Assembly: GCF_900105725.1 (NCBI RefSeq)
Contig: NZ_FNLM01000034.1
Coordinates: forward strand, 1,612,001-1,676,000
From: Gordonia westfalica
Lineage (GTDB): Bacteria > Actinomycetota > Actinomycetes > Mycobacteriales > Mycobacteriaceae
DNA length: 64,000 nucleotides
Reading direction: 5' to 3'
Positions 41,132 through 49,913 of the stretch are shown here, in pieces (positions within the stretch are counted from its first letter, which is position 1; each line of letters begins with the position of its first letter). The translations under genes and the position numbers were made by a program. Under the pieces are notes generated by a model. It searched no databases and was not told the origin of the DNA. It saw only the letters and a program-made list of their open reading frames with translations.

Positions 41132-42496
41132 CTACTGCGCGGCCACCGACACGTACTTGCGGGTCGGGGTCAGCAGCTTGTTGTCCCCGTCGAACTCGAG
41201 GACGCCGTAGGAGCCGACGCTGGGCTCACCGGCGGCGTTGAACGCCAGGTTCCCGGTCTTGCCGACGTAGGCGATCGTCTTGCCGCTCTTCAGCGCATCC
41301 AGGCACGCCTGGTACGAGTCGCAGTTCTCGTCGCCGTTGGTGACGCCGATGATGTTGGCGGCGATCGTGCGGCCGTCGGTCGACTTGGCTGCGGTCGCGG
41401 CGAGCGCACTCAGCACCGCGGCGTCGTAGCTCTCGCCCGAGTAGTTGAAGTCGATCAGCTTCGGATCGAGATCCTTGAGCGCGGACTGGAACTCACCGCT
41501 GGTCTGGGTGAGCGGAGTCGTGCCCTTCATACCCTTGAGCAGGCCGGAACCGACCGACTCGCCGAGTGCGTTACCCATGTTGCCGTCGACGCCGTAGACG
41601 AGCTTGCCGTCGCTCGGTCCGATGCCCACCTCGTGCATACGGGTGAGGATCTTGGCGCTCTCCTCGAACCCGATGAGCGCAACGCCGTCCGGGTTGAAGT
41701 TCTTCACCTGGTCGACCTCGGCGTTGAACGACTGGGCATTCGGGTCGTAGATGATCTTCTGGATCTGGTCGGCGGGCACACCGGCGGCCTCGAGGTCGCG
41801 AACGGTGTTGTCGGCCAAGCCCGTTCCGTACGGGTCGTTGAGGGCGAGGATGGACACACGCTGGACGCCGTCCTCCGCCATCGTCTGCGAGAGTGCCTGG
41901 GCCTGCAGGACATCCGCGGGAGCGGTACGGAAGTACTGTCCCTTGTCCTGGTAGCAGGTGAACTCGTCGGAGGTGTTGGCCGGCGAGAACATGACGGCGC
42001 CCGCGTTGGCGATCTTGTCGATGACCTTCAGCGACACCGACGACGACGCCGCACCGATGATCACCTGGGTGCCGGCGCTGAGCTCGCGGTCGACGGTGGC
42101 GTTGGCGGTGTCGGTGGTGGTGTCGCCGGAGTCACCGGTGACCAGCTCGACGGGCTTGTCGAGCACACCGCCGGCGGCGTTGATGTCCTTGATGGCCAGG
42201 TTGACACCGGCCACCATGGGCGGCCCCAGGAAGGCGAGGGAGCCGGTCTCGGGGAGCAGCGTGCCGATCTTCAGCGGAGCGGTGCTCTCGGGGCCCGGCG
42301 TGGCCTTCGGCGGGTTACAGGCCAGCTTCTGCGCGAGGCCCATGCCGGGGGGTGCGGGAGTGGACTCTACGGCCGCGCTGGCCGAGCCTCCGGAGCCTTC
42401 GTCGGAACCAGAGTCAGAGCTGCTGCAGCCGGCGACGACGAGCGCTGCCGCCGCAGTCATGACCACTGCCCCGCTCGTCAAAGAACGAAAGGACAT
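41132..42496 (-). CDS. Branched-chain amino acid type ABC transporter, substrate-binding lipoprotein
   Basis: 454 residues from ATG 42496, preceded by AAGGAGA six bases upstream. The lipobox is LVVAGCSSS, followed by a Ser/Gly/Glu-rich linker. The body is a type 1 periplasmic binding fold (LKIGTLLPETGSLAFLGPPM; GVNLAIKDINAAGGV; SILALNDPYGTGLADNTV), as in LivJ. Its four cysteines beyond the lipobox (LACNPP, EFTCYQ, NCDSYQACLDA) could form two disulphides. It is convergent with livHMGF and clearly belongs to the same transporter, but it has its own promoter in the 168 bp gap upstream. Confidence 0.93.
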   Translation of the reverse strand: MSFRSLTSGAVVMTAAAALVVAGCSSSDSGSDEGSGGSASAAVESTPAPPGMGLAQKLACNPPKATPGPESTAPLKIGTLLPETGSLAFLGPPMVAGVNLAIKDINAAGGVLDKPVELVTGDSGDTTTDTANATVDRELSAGTQVIIGAASSSVSLKVIDKIANAGAVMFSPANTSDEFTCYQDKGQYFRTAPADVLQAQALSQTMAEDGVQRVSILALNDPYGTGLADNTVRDLEAAGVPADQIQKIIYDPNAQSFNAEVDQVKNFNPDGVALIGFEESAKILTRMHEVGIGPSDGKLVYGVDGNMGNALGESVGSGLLKGMKGTTPLTQTSGEFQSALKDLDPKLIDFNYSGESYDAAVLSALAATAAKSTDGRTIAANIIGVTNGDENCDSYQACLDALKSGKTIAYVGKTGNLAFNAAGEPSVGSYGVLEFDGDNKLLTPTRKYVSVAAQ

Positions 42497-42664
42497 CAAT
42501 GCTCTCCTTGCGATTGGAGTTGTCACACGAGAGCGGTGCATCGAGATCGACGCATCCAACCGCGCCTCGCTGGGGAAAAGCTAGCGCGATCTTGTTGCCC
42601 CTGCGTAAAGACAGTGAAACTGACTTGCGCGCAGACGCATTGCGTCAAATCGACCTGTCCTTCG

Positions 42665-43288
42665 TCAGTTCGTCCCGAGGGTCTCCACGACGACCTGGGC
42701 CACGGCTTTCATCGTTGTCCGACGGTCCATCGCGGCACGCTGAATCCACTTGAACGCCTCGGGCTCGGAAAGGCCCTGTTTCTGCATGAGCAGACCTTTG
42801 GCGCGTTCGACGAGCTTGCGGGTCTCGAGCCGCTCGTTCATCGTCGCGACCTCGCGCTCCAGCAGTTTGAGCTCGTGATAGCGACTGACGGCCACCTCGA
42901 TGGCCGGCACCAGATCGGCCTTGGTGAACGGTTTGACCAGGTAAGCCATCGCGCCGGCGTCGCGCGCCTTCTCGATGAAGTCCCGCTGGCTGAACGCGGT
43001 GAGCATGACGACCGGCGCCAGCCGCTTCTCCGCGATCTCCGTCGCCGCGTCGATGCCGTCGCGGATGGGCATCTTGATGTCCATGATGACCAGGTCGGGT
43101 TTCAGGGACTCCGTGAGCTCGACGGCGACCTGACCGTTGGGAGCCTCCCCCACGACGTCATAGCCCTCTTCGCGGAGCATCTCGATCAGATCCATACGGA
43201 TCAGCGAGTCGTCCTCGGCCACCAGCACACGATGCGTCTTCGTCGTCTCACCAGTTGTCGTGGTCGCACTGTCGGTCACTGTCACCAT
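42665..43288 (-). CDS. pdtaR: ANTAR-domain response regulator PdtaR
   Basis: 207 residues from ATG 43288, with GGAGG five bases before it. A receiver domain (RVLVAEDDSLIRMDLIEML; phospho-acceptor Asp in VIMDIKMPIRDG; the Lys switch in LVKPFTKADL) is followed by an ANTAR RNA-binding helical domain (ETRKLVERAKGLLMQKQGLSE; EAFKWIQRAAMDRR). PdtaR binds paired hairpins in nascent RNA and prevents termination when phosphorylated by the histidine kinase PdtaS, which is encoded elsewhere. It matches Rv1626 in length (about 205) and in location near polA and rpsA. The last 15 residues, TTMKAVAQVVVETLGTN, end the ANTAR helix. Confidence 0.95.
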   Translation of the reverse strand: MVTVTDSATTTTGETTKTHRVLVAEDDSLIRMDLIEMLREEGYDVVGEAPNGQVAVELTESLKPDLVIMDIKMPIRDGIDAATEIAEKRLAPVVMLTAFSQRDFIEKARDAGAMAYLVKPFTKADLVPAIEVAVSRYHELKLLEREVATMNERLETRKLVERAKGLLMQKQGLSEPEAFKWIQRAAMDRRTTMKAVAQVVVETLGTN

Positions 43289-43387
43289 CCCCTCCTCCAC
43301 GCCATAGTCGAACAGAAGAGTACCGGTTGCCGGGCCGGTCGGCCGATCATCTAGAGTTGGCTCCTGCACGGGGCAACCCGCGCACTG

Positions 43388-43464
43388 GCCCCCGTAGCCC
43401 AATTGGCAGAGGCAACGGATTCAAAACCCGTCCAGTGTGAGTTCGAGTCTCACCGGGGGCACCA
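43388..43464 (+). tRNA. tRNA, anticodon CAA, class I shape (nominal Leu)
   Basis: A full cloverleaf can be drawn: acceptor arms GCCCCCG (43388-43394) and CGGGGGC (43454-43460), discriminator A, encoded CCA (43462-43464), D arm GCCC-AATTGGCAGA-GGC, anticodon stem ACGG/CCGT closing TTCAAAA, a five-base variable loop (CCAGT) and T arm GTGAG-TTCGAGT-CTCAC. The anticodon CAA reads UUG leucine codons. Leucine tRNAs normally carry a long variable arm, which this gene lacks; the anticodon stem has an A-C mismatch next to the loop and the D arm has one extra base. It may be a specialised or pseudo tRNA. It lies on the plus strand between pdtaR and a glycosyltransferase gene. Confidence 0.75.
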
Positions 43465-43589
43465 ACAAATCGCAGGTCTGTGGAGTTCCACTCCGGTGAC
43501 CGGTCGACGTCATCCCTGACACGCAGAACTCGATCGAAGTCTGCCGGTCGAGGTGAGGTTCGGGAGTGCCGATCACCTGCGGACCACAC

Positions 43590-44963
43590 TCACCAGGACA
43601 ACGCCGGTTCCTCGTCGCCGAGGACGATCTCGACCTCGCTGTGATGCACTGTTCGGACCCCGAACAACCGGTCGAGAAGCTCGCCAGGGCCCACGTCGGT
43701 GTGCGCTGCCCAGCGTCGGACACGGTGCCGTGCGCGCGACGACGTGACCGTTACCGAGGCCGGTGATCCGTCGAAGTCCACCGTCACCTGGCCGCATTCC
43801 CCCGGCCCGACCTGGGCCGTGAGCAGCGCGAGCGAATCAACGGAGAAGACCACGGTACCGGCGACCTCGACGACGAACCTGCACCGCGACAGCGTCGATG
43901 CGTCCGGACCACCGACCCGGATTCGCGAATCGTCCACGCCCAGTTGGATGAGCAAAGCGTCGGCATGTTCGCCGACAAGCCAGACAGCAGCATCCATCCC
44001 TCGCAACGCGCCGGCGACAGTACGCATCAGCGATGCCGCGGTGTGCCCCGCCGTCGACACGAGCACCACGATGTCCGGGATCGCGTACAGCAGGCCGGCA
44101 GTACGGGCCGCCGGATCGGTGATGAGCGGGGCGAGCGCGAGGGCTTCGGCGTTCTTCTCCGAGATCCGCTCGGGCACCGAACGTTCCGCCCAGTCTGGAC
44201 CATCGTGCCAGGCCAGTGCGTCGGGTTCGTGCGCGAACACCGCGCCCATCATGAAGGCCCGGTTCGCGAATTCCCAGTCCTCACCGCCGTAGTGGACGAA
44301 CGACGGGTCGAAGCCTCCGACGTCGTCGAACAATTGACGGCTGCAGGTCATCACCGCACTGATCAGATACTTGTAACCGTCCCAGCCCGGGTTCAGGAGG
44401 TTGGACGTGCGGTCGTACGCATCGACCAGCCATCCGGGTTCGCAGTCGTGCGAGGATTCGAGCGGCCGTTGTTCGGACAACCACCCCACCACCGAGTCCG
44501 GGGCGACCCGGCTCAGGTCGGCGTGCTTACGCCGCCCGACCACGAGTGCGTCGGGCGCCGCGGCGGGCAATCTGATCGACTGCCGGATGTAGTCGGGTGT
44601 CGGCACCGTGTCCGCGTCGAGGAAACACAGGACCGTACCGCTCGACGCCGCGACACCCAGATTGCGGGCGGCTGCCGCTCGGAAGCCGTTGTCCTCCTGC
44701 GTCACCACGGTGATGTCGAGTCGCGATGTCCACGCTCTCACGTCCGGCGAACACGTCGAGCCATCGTCGGCGACGACCACTTCGAGACGATCCGGCGGGT
44801 GGGTCTGGGCCGACAACGCCTCGAGGACCAACGCGAGTTGGTGGGGTTGGTTGTAGTACGGGATCACGACACTCACCAGCGGCGTCGTCGAAGCCTCACC
44901 GACCAGGTCCCAGCGATTGTCGGCCACCACGGTTCGGCCGTCGCCGAGCCTCATGACGGTCAT
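43590..44963 (-). CDS. Glycosyltransferase family 2 with C-terminal galactosyltransferase-like region
   Basis: 457 residues. The GT-A domain begins VVADNRWDLVG...VSVVIPYYNQPHQL and includes VVADDGS and the metal-binding FLDADTVPT. The second half of the catalytic region, DVGGFDPSFVHYGGEDWEFA, resembles the GT7 C-terminal (galactosyltransferase) motif with its E-D-W-E acceptor residues. Residues 290-457 form a second domain I cannot name. ATG 44963 overlaps the upstream stop (ATGA); ATG 44954 is a close alternative. It is the last gene of a three-gene cluster with GT4-like and WcbI-like genes, likely making a surface or capsular glycan. No signal peptide. Confidence 0.87.
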   Translation of the reverse strand: MTVMRLGDGRTVVADNRWDLVGEASTTPLVSVVIPYYNQPHQLALVLEALSAQTHPPDRLEVVVADDGSTCSPDVRAWTSRLDITVVTQEDNGFRAAAARNLGVAASSGTVLCFLDADTVPTPDYIRQSIRLPAAAPDALVVGRRKHADLSRVAPDSVVGWLSEQRPLESSHDCEPGWLVDAYDRTSNLLNPGWDGYKYLISAVMTCSRQLFDDVGGFDPSFVHYGGEDWEFANRAFMMGAVFAHEPDALAWHDGPDWAERSVPERISEKNAEALALAPLITDPAARTAGLLYAIPDIVVLVSTAGHTAASLMRTVAGALRGMDAAVWLVGEHADALLIQLGVDDSRIRVGGPDASTLSRCRFVVEVAGTVVFSVDSLALLTAQVGPGECGQVTVDFDGSPASVTVTSSRARHRVRRWAAHTDVGPGELLDRLFGVRTVHHSEVEIVLGDEEPALSW

Positions 44964-45970
44964 GCACTCCACCGCCGGACCAGTCGCTCGTGAGCCCGGC
45001 CGACGTCGGCGGCGGTGGGCGACGGCGTCACCGCCGGATCGATCCAGGTGCTCGCGGGATTCGCGAACGCGCTCTCGAGAGCGGTCCGCAGAGCAGCATC
45101 GTTGTTGGCGTGCATCGTCAGGACGCCCGGGGAACGAGCGGCGAGTTCATCGGTGTAGGCGGTGCTCGGGACCAGCGGTCGGCGCCCGGCGGAGATCCAG
45201 GAGTTGATCGACCCGGAGGCCGACATGTGCCGGTGATAGGCGGCCGGAACCGTGACCTCGGCCGACGCCCGGATCAGTTCGTCGTCGGTCAGGAACCCCG
45301 TGACCGTGCACCGCCGTCCCATCTCCGCGGCGACCTTGGCGAGTTCATCGGCCAGGTCTTCGTGGCCGGGTGACGGGGTGCCGAGCGCGACGAAACCGAT
45401 GGACGGGTCGAGGCCGGACATAGCCTGCAGTGTCTCCAGGTGCCCCTTCCCGGGGTACAGGTAGCCGAGGACACCGACCGTCAGTTCCGCTGATTCCGAG
45501 GGCTTGTCGACGCGGACGGTGTCGAACATCAGCGGTATGACCTCGACGCCGATCGTCGCGTCGACGTACTCGGCGAAGAGCGACGCCTCGTGGTGACTCG
45601 ACACGATCACTCCTGTCGCGGCCCGCGCCACCGCGCGATAGAAATCGGCACGTGCCTGCATCGCCGGTCCGTCCGAGGGCTGGGGCAGATCATGCAGGGT
45701 CACCGAGACCGGCCGGTCCAGTGCCGCGAACAGGGCGAGCACGCTGTCCCGGGCTTGCCGTGGCGTACGTCCGAACAGGCGATCGGTCACGTGGACGTGC
45801 ACGAGCGCACACTCGTCCAGTCCTGATACGACACCGGCGCCGAGCGTGAGCACGTGCGCCAAACGATGATCCGCGCTCTCGGCGCGTACCGCATCGAAGA
45901 CCGACTGCGCATATCGGACCACACCGTGTGAGCGGGGTCCGACCAGGAGATGTCCGATCGGCCCCGTCAC
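44960..45970 (-). CDS. Glycosyltransferase family 4-like protein
   Basis: 336 residues from GTG 45970, which overlaps the WcbI-like gene by GTGA. The fold looks like GT-B: an N-terminal half with HGVVRYAQSVFDAV and VHVHVTDRLFG, then the hinge and a C-terminal half with LTVGVLGYLYPGKGHLETLQ, the GT4 phosphate-binding loop, and SGSINSWISAGRRPLVPSTA where the nucleotide-sugar is normally held. The classical E-x7-E pair is not obvious. The donor and acceptor are unknown. It overlaps the GT2 gene by ATGA and should be made in a fixed ratio with it. Confidence 0.8.
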   Translation of the reverse strand: MTGPIGHLLVGPRSHGVVRYAQSVFDAVRAESADHRLAHVLTLGAGVVSGLDECALVHVHVTDRLFGRTPRQARDSVLALFAALDRPVSVTLHDLPQPSDGPAMQARADFYRAVARAATGVIVSSHHEASLFAEYVDATIGVEVIPLMFDTVRVDKPSESAELTVGVLGYLYPGKGHLETLQAMSGLDPSIGFVALGTPSPGHEDLADELAKVAAEMGRRCTVTGFLTDDELIRASAEVTVPAAYHRHMSASGSINSWISAGRRPLVPSTAYTDELAARSPGVLTMHANNDAALRTALESAFANPASTWIDPAVTPSPTAADVGRAHERLVRRWSA

Positions 45971-46911
45971 GACAGGCCCAGGATCTCGATGAGGTCGGTG
46001 TAACGGTCCAACACTGCTCCGATGAACTCGGGATGGTCTGCGTACCAGTGCATCTGGCGACGGCGAACGTCGTCCTCGGTCAGTGCCACACCGTCGACGT
46101 CCCACGACGTCCGCGGGCACGCGTCGATCCCCAGCGCGTCGATCACCCGTCGCTCCAAGGGGGCTCGGATGTTGCCGAGCAGGTCGCGTGAGGGTGGGAC
46201 CGGCGCCGACGCCCCGAGCGAGTCGAGGATCCGGCCGCCGAGGGCGAGCAACACTCGATTTCCAGGGTGGTTGATCGTGTGGGCGGCATCGGCCCCGAGG
46301 TCGAGCAGGATGTCGGAGATCCCGACGTCACAGTGCCGCCGCTCGCGGACGGCGAGCTGATCCACACTCCATTGCGCTGCTTCCCGGATGCGTTCGGCGG
46401 CGACGTCGACGTCCCATTCGTCGAAGCGGTCGCGACCGGCCACCACGGCGAGGACCGTTCGCAGATCGTGGTACGGAACCGCCGCGGGTACTGCGGACGG
46501 CTGCGCTGGGTGTCGGGCGATGACCTGGAACGGAAACAATCCGCCGTAGCGGATGACCGGCCAGACGATGACGGACGCCGATGGCGCCAGGTCGGCCAGG
46601 TCCGAGGTTCCGATCTGAAATCCCCGGTACCCGGTACGCACCGGTTGGGAGACGATGATCGCTGCTCTGCTCATGAGGTCCTCGACCCGCGCCATGTCGG
46701 CGGACTCGAGTTCGTGGACCGGCGGGACGCGAACGGTACGGAACGGGAGGTCGGGAGAGCTGGACACGACAATCCGCAAGGCCTCGGCCTGGCAGTTTCC
46801 CCAGACGACGAGTATCTTCCGGTCATCGTTCCGCGGAGCCTCGACGACGCCGTAGAACTCGCCGTAGTGCCGGGTCCGACCGTCGACCAGCTCTTCGTCA
46901 CTCGTCCTCAT
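45967..46911 (-). CDS. WcbI-like polysaccharide biosynthesis protein
   Basis: 314 residues. ATG 46911 has GGAG five bases upstream. The motif ILVVWGNCQAEALRIVV (Gly-Asn-Cys-Gln) near residue 37 is the signature of the WcbI family, founded on a capsule protein of Burkholderia pseudomallei that binds CoA and is thought to be an acetyltransferase. Other recognisable parts are SQPVRTGYRGFQIGT and HTINHPGNRVLLALG. There is no signal peptide, so it acts in the cytoplasm. It leads a coupled cluster with two glycosyltransferases, which supports glycan modification. Confidence 0.82.
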   Translation of the reverse strand: MRTSDEELVDGRTRHYGEFYGVVEAPRNDDRKILVVWGNCQAEALRIVVSSSPDLPFRTVRVPPVHELESADMARVEDLMSRAAIIVSQPVRTGYRGFQIGTSDLADLAPSASVIVWPVIRYGGLFPFQVIARHPAQPSAVPAAVPYHDLRTVLAVVAGRDRFDEWDVDVAAERIREAAQWSVDQLAVRERRHCDVGISDILLDLGADAAHTINHPGNRVLLALGGRILDSLGASAPVPPSRDLLGNIRAPLERRVIDALGIDACPRTSWDVDGVALTEDDVRRRQMHWYADHPEFIGAVLDRYTDLIEILGLS

Positions 46912-47125
46912 ACGAGCTCCGGAGTACGTCTGACGACGCGATGGGTCCCTGTCATCGAAGTACCGACTCCCCTCCTGATGGGCCCCTGGTCGGTACCCCT
47001 GCACCGCTCGTGTATCCGTTTCGCCCGTTGCCGAATCATCGACCAGGTCACACAGAGGCAAGCCGACGGCGACGAACTCGTCGAGTGTGTGCCGGCGGTG
47101 TCAATCGATCGGCGCCGGCGACGTG

Positions 47126-47148
47126 ACACCCCCCGGGGGCCCGGGTGT
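47126..47148. terminator. Possible GC-rich hairpin after the sdh operon
   Basis: ACACCC (47126-47131) and GGGTGT (47143-47148) pair around a GC-only centre, 16 bases after the sdhB stop on the minus strand. There is no T-run, so it is only a weak terminator candidate. Confidence 0.35.
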
Positions 47149-47163
47149 GTCCGAGAAACGGCC

Positions 47164-47910
47164 CTAGCGTCGGAAGAGCTTGTTCCCCAGCCACACCAGC
47201 GGGTCGTACTTCTGATCCACAACCCGTTCTTTCATGGGGATCAGCGCGTTGTCGGTGATCTTGATGTCCTCAGGACATACGTCGGAGCAGCATTTGGTGA
47301 TGTTGCAGAACCCCAGGCCATGCTTGTTCTGCGCAGTGTCACGGCGCTCGGCGACGTCGAGCGGGTGCATGTCCAGCTCGGCAATGCGCATCAGATACCG
47401 GGGTCCGGCGAAGGCCTGCTTGTTCTCCTCGTGATCACGCACCACATGACATGTGTTCTGACACAGGAAACACTCGATGCACTTGCGGAACTCTTGCGAC
47501 CGCTGCACGTCGACCTGCTTCATCCGATACTCCCCCGGCCCCAACCCGGGCGGCGGCGTGAACGACTGGATCTCACGCGCCTTCTCATAGTTGAACGAGA
47601 CATCGGTGACCAGATCACGGATCACCGGGAAAGTGCGCATCGGGGTCACCGTGATGACCTCGTCCTCGGTGAACGTCGACATCCGGGTCATACAGAGCAG
47701 CTTCGGGTAACCGTTCACCTCCGCCGAACACGAACCACATTTGCCCGCCTTGCAGTTCCAGCGCACGGCCAGATCGGGCGCCTGGGTCGCCTGCAGGCGA
47801 TGGATGATGTCGAGCACCACCTCACCGTCGTTGGCGAGCACCGTGTAATCCTGGAGCCCACCCCCTTCGGTGTCTCCGCGCCAGATTCGGAACTTCGCGT
47901 CGTATCCCAT
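47164..47910 (-). CDS. sdhB: Succinate dehydrogenase/fumarate reductase iron-sulfur subunit (Sdh1 type)
   Basis: 248 residues. The [2Fe-2S] cysteines are in CKAGKCGSCSAE plus the LLC further on. The other clusters use CIECFLCQNTC and CNITKCCSDVCPEDI, where the cysteine pattern C-x2-C-x2-C-x3-C gives the [4Fe-4S] and [3Fe-4S] centres. SdhB passes electrons from the flavoprotein to quinone. It follows sdhA after one base. Sequence and operon order match Sdh1 (Rv0247c) of mycobacteria, distinct from the classical sdhCDAB operon. The start ATG 47910 gives MGYDAKFRIWRG. Confidence 0.95.
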   Translation of the reverse strand: MGYDAKFRIWRGDTEGGGLQDYTVLANDGEVVLDIIHRLQATQAPDLAVRWNCKAGKCGSCSAEVNGYPKLLCMTRMSTFTEDEVITVTPMRTFPVIRDLVTDVSFNYEKAREIQSFTPPPGLGPGEYRMKQVDVQRSQEFRKCIECFLCQNTCHVVRDHEENKQAFAGPRYLMRIAELDMHPLDVAERRDTAQNKHGLGFCNITKCCSDVCPEDIKITDNALIPMKERVVDQKYDPLVWLGNKLFRR

Positions 47911-47911
47911 G

Positions 47912-49855
47912 TCAGTCCTCCGACTGTCCCTCGGCTCGCTCGCCTCCGGCGCCGGGATGACCGGCGATCTCGGCTGCGGTGTAGTACTTTTCGATCTCCT
48001 CGAACTCGAAGAGCTCCATCAGGTCCGGCCGCATCGGCTCCTGCTCTTCCTCGACGACCTCGACCTCTGGCACCGGTGAGTCCGTGCTCGTGTCGGCGGT
48101 ACAGACCAGCAGCGTGTTGCGCCAGGCCGGATCCATCGACGGATGGTCGTCGCGGGTGTGTCCGCCACGACTCTCGGTACGCATCAGCGCCGCCTTGGCG
48201 ACACATTCACTGACCAGCAACATGTTCCGGAGGTCGATCGCCAGGTGCCAGCCCGGGTTGAATTGGCGGTGGCCCTCGACCTGCATGCTGCCGAGCCGGT
48301 TCCGCAGGTCGGCGAGCACCCGGAGCGCCTCCTGCATCTCCGCTTCCTTCCGGATGATGCCGACCAGATCGTTCATCGCCTGCTGCAGGTCCATGTGCAG
48401 CGTGTACGGGTTCTCCGGCTTGCCGTCGGCGGGCGGGTCGAACGGGGAGAGCGCATACTTCGCCGCGCGGTCGATGTCGTCCTGGGCGACCTTCGGCCGG
48501 TGGTCGAGCGACTCGACGTACGACGCCGCGCCGAGCCCGGCTCGTCGACCGAAGACGAGGAGGTCCGACAGGGAATTGCCGCCCAACCGGTTCGACCCGT
48601 GCATCCCACCGGAGCACTCGCCGGCCGCGAACAGACCCGGCACCCGGGAGGCACCGGTGTCCGGATCGACCTCGATGCCGCCCATCACGTAGTGGCAGGT
48701 GGGTCCGACCTCCATCGGCTCGGCCGTGATGTCCACGTCGGCAAGCTCTTTGAACTGATGATGCATCGACGGCAGTCGTCGGATGATCTCCTCGGCCGGC
48801 ATGCGGGAGGCGATGTCGAGGTAGACGCCGCCGTGTTCGGTGCCACGTCCGGCCTTGACCTCCTCGTTGATCGCACGAGCGACCTCGTCGCGCGGGAGCA
48901 GGTCGGGTGTGCGACGGGCGGAGTCGTTGTCGGCCAGCCACTTGTCGGCTTCGTCCTCGGTCTCGGCGTACTGTCCTTTGAACACCGGCGGGATGTAGTC
49001 GAACATGAACCGCTTGCCGTCTGTGTTCTTGAGGACACCGCCGTCGCCGCGGACCCCCTCGGTCACGAGGATGCCCTTGACGCTGGGCGGCCACACCATT
49101 CCGGTCGGGTGGAACTGGACGAACTCCATGTTGATCAAGCTGGCGCCGGCACGAAGCGCCAGCGCGTGCCCGTCACCGGTGTACTCCCAGGAATTCGACG
49201 TCACCTTGAACGATTTGCCGATCCCTCCGGTCGCGACCACGACCGCCGGCGCCTCGAACAGGACGAATCTGCCGGACTCGCGCCAGTATCCGAACGCACC
49301 GCTGATGGCGTCGCCGTCCTTCAGCAACTCGGTGATGGTGCATTCGGCGAAGACCTTGATGCGGGACTCGTAGTCGCCGGTGGCCGCGAAGTCCTCCTGC
49401 TGCAGAGACACGATCTTCTGCTGCATCGTCCGGATGAGTTCCAGCCCGGTCCGGTCGCCGACGTGGGCCAGTCGCGGATAGGTGTGACCGCCGAAGTTGC
49501 GCTGGGCGATTCGACCATCGGCGGTGCGATCGAACAGGGCCCCATAGGTTTCCAGCTCCCACACCCGGTCGGGCGCTTCCTTGGCGTGGAGTTCGGCCAT
49601 GCGCCAGTTGTTGAGGAACTTTCCGCCACGCATCGTGTCCTGGAAGTGGGTCGCCCAGTTGTCCTTCTCGTTCGCGTTACCCATCGACGCCGCGCAGCCA
49701 CCTTCGGCCATCACGGTGTGCGCCTTTCCGAACAGGGACTTGCACACCACCGCCACCGAATAGCCCTTCTCCCGGGCCTCGATGACCGCCCGCAGACCGG
49801 CACCACCCGCACCGATCACCACGACGTCGTACTGGTAGCGTTCCGGTTCGGTCAT
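47912..49855 (-). CDS. sdhA: Succinate dehydrogenase flavoprotein subunit (Sdh1 type)
   Basis: 647 residues. FAD-binding GxGxxG is VVVIGAGGAGLRAV; the histidine in GKAHTVMAEGG (about residue 46) is the expected covalent flavin site. FVQFHPTGMVWPP and HGSNRLGGNSLSD carry substrate and flavin-binding residues. The last 80 residues are acidic (VVEEEQEP). It oxidises succinate to fumarate at the inner face of the membrane. The gene is 58 bp after the membrane-anchor gene and one base before sdhB. Resembles Rv0248c in organisation. Confidence 0.96.
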   Translation of the reverse strand: MTEPERYQYDVVVIGAGGAGLRAVIEAREKGYSVAVVCKSLFGKAHTVMAEGGCAASMGNANEKDNWATHFQDTMRGGKFLNNWRMAELHAKEAPDRVWELETYGALFDRTADGRIAQRNFGGHTYPRLAHVGDRTGLELIRTMQQKIVSLQQEDFAATGDYESRIKVFAECTITELLKDGDAISGAFGYWRESGRFVLFEAPAVVVATGGIGKSFKVTSNSWEYTGDGHALALRAGASLINMEFVQFHPTGMVWPPSVKGILVTEGVRGDGGVLKNTDGKRFMFDYIPPVFKGQYAETEDEADKWLADNDSARRTPDLLPRDEVARAINEEVKAGRGTEHGGVYLDIASRMPAEEIIRRLPSMHHQFKELADVDITAEPMEVGPTCHYVMGGIEVDPDTGASRVPGLFAAGECSGGMHGSNRLGGNSLSDLLVFGRRAGLGAASYVESLDHRPKVAQDDIDRAAKYALSPFDPPADGKPENPYTLHMDLQQAMNDLVGIIRKEAEMQEALRVLADLRNRLGSMQVEGHRQFNPGWHLAIDLRNMLLVSECVAKAALMRTESRGGHTRDDHPSMDPAWRNTLLVCTADTSTDSPVPEVEVVEEEQEPMRPDLMELFEFEEIEKYYTAAEIAGHPGAGGERAEGQSED

Positions 49856-49913
49856 CTAGCGGGACTCCCAACGTTGAGAACGGTTGCACAACAGGCGTTG
49901 CGACCTCGATCGA

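Noticed and set aside
43465..43589. Attachment-site duplication of the tRNA 3' end
   Set aside because: I found no second copy of the last tRNA bases in the neighbouring glycan cluster, so there is no direct evidence of tRNA-targeted integration.
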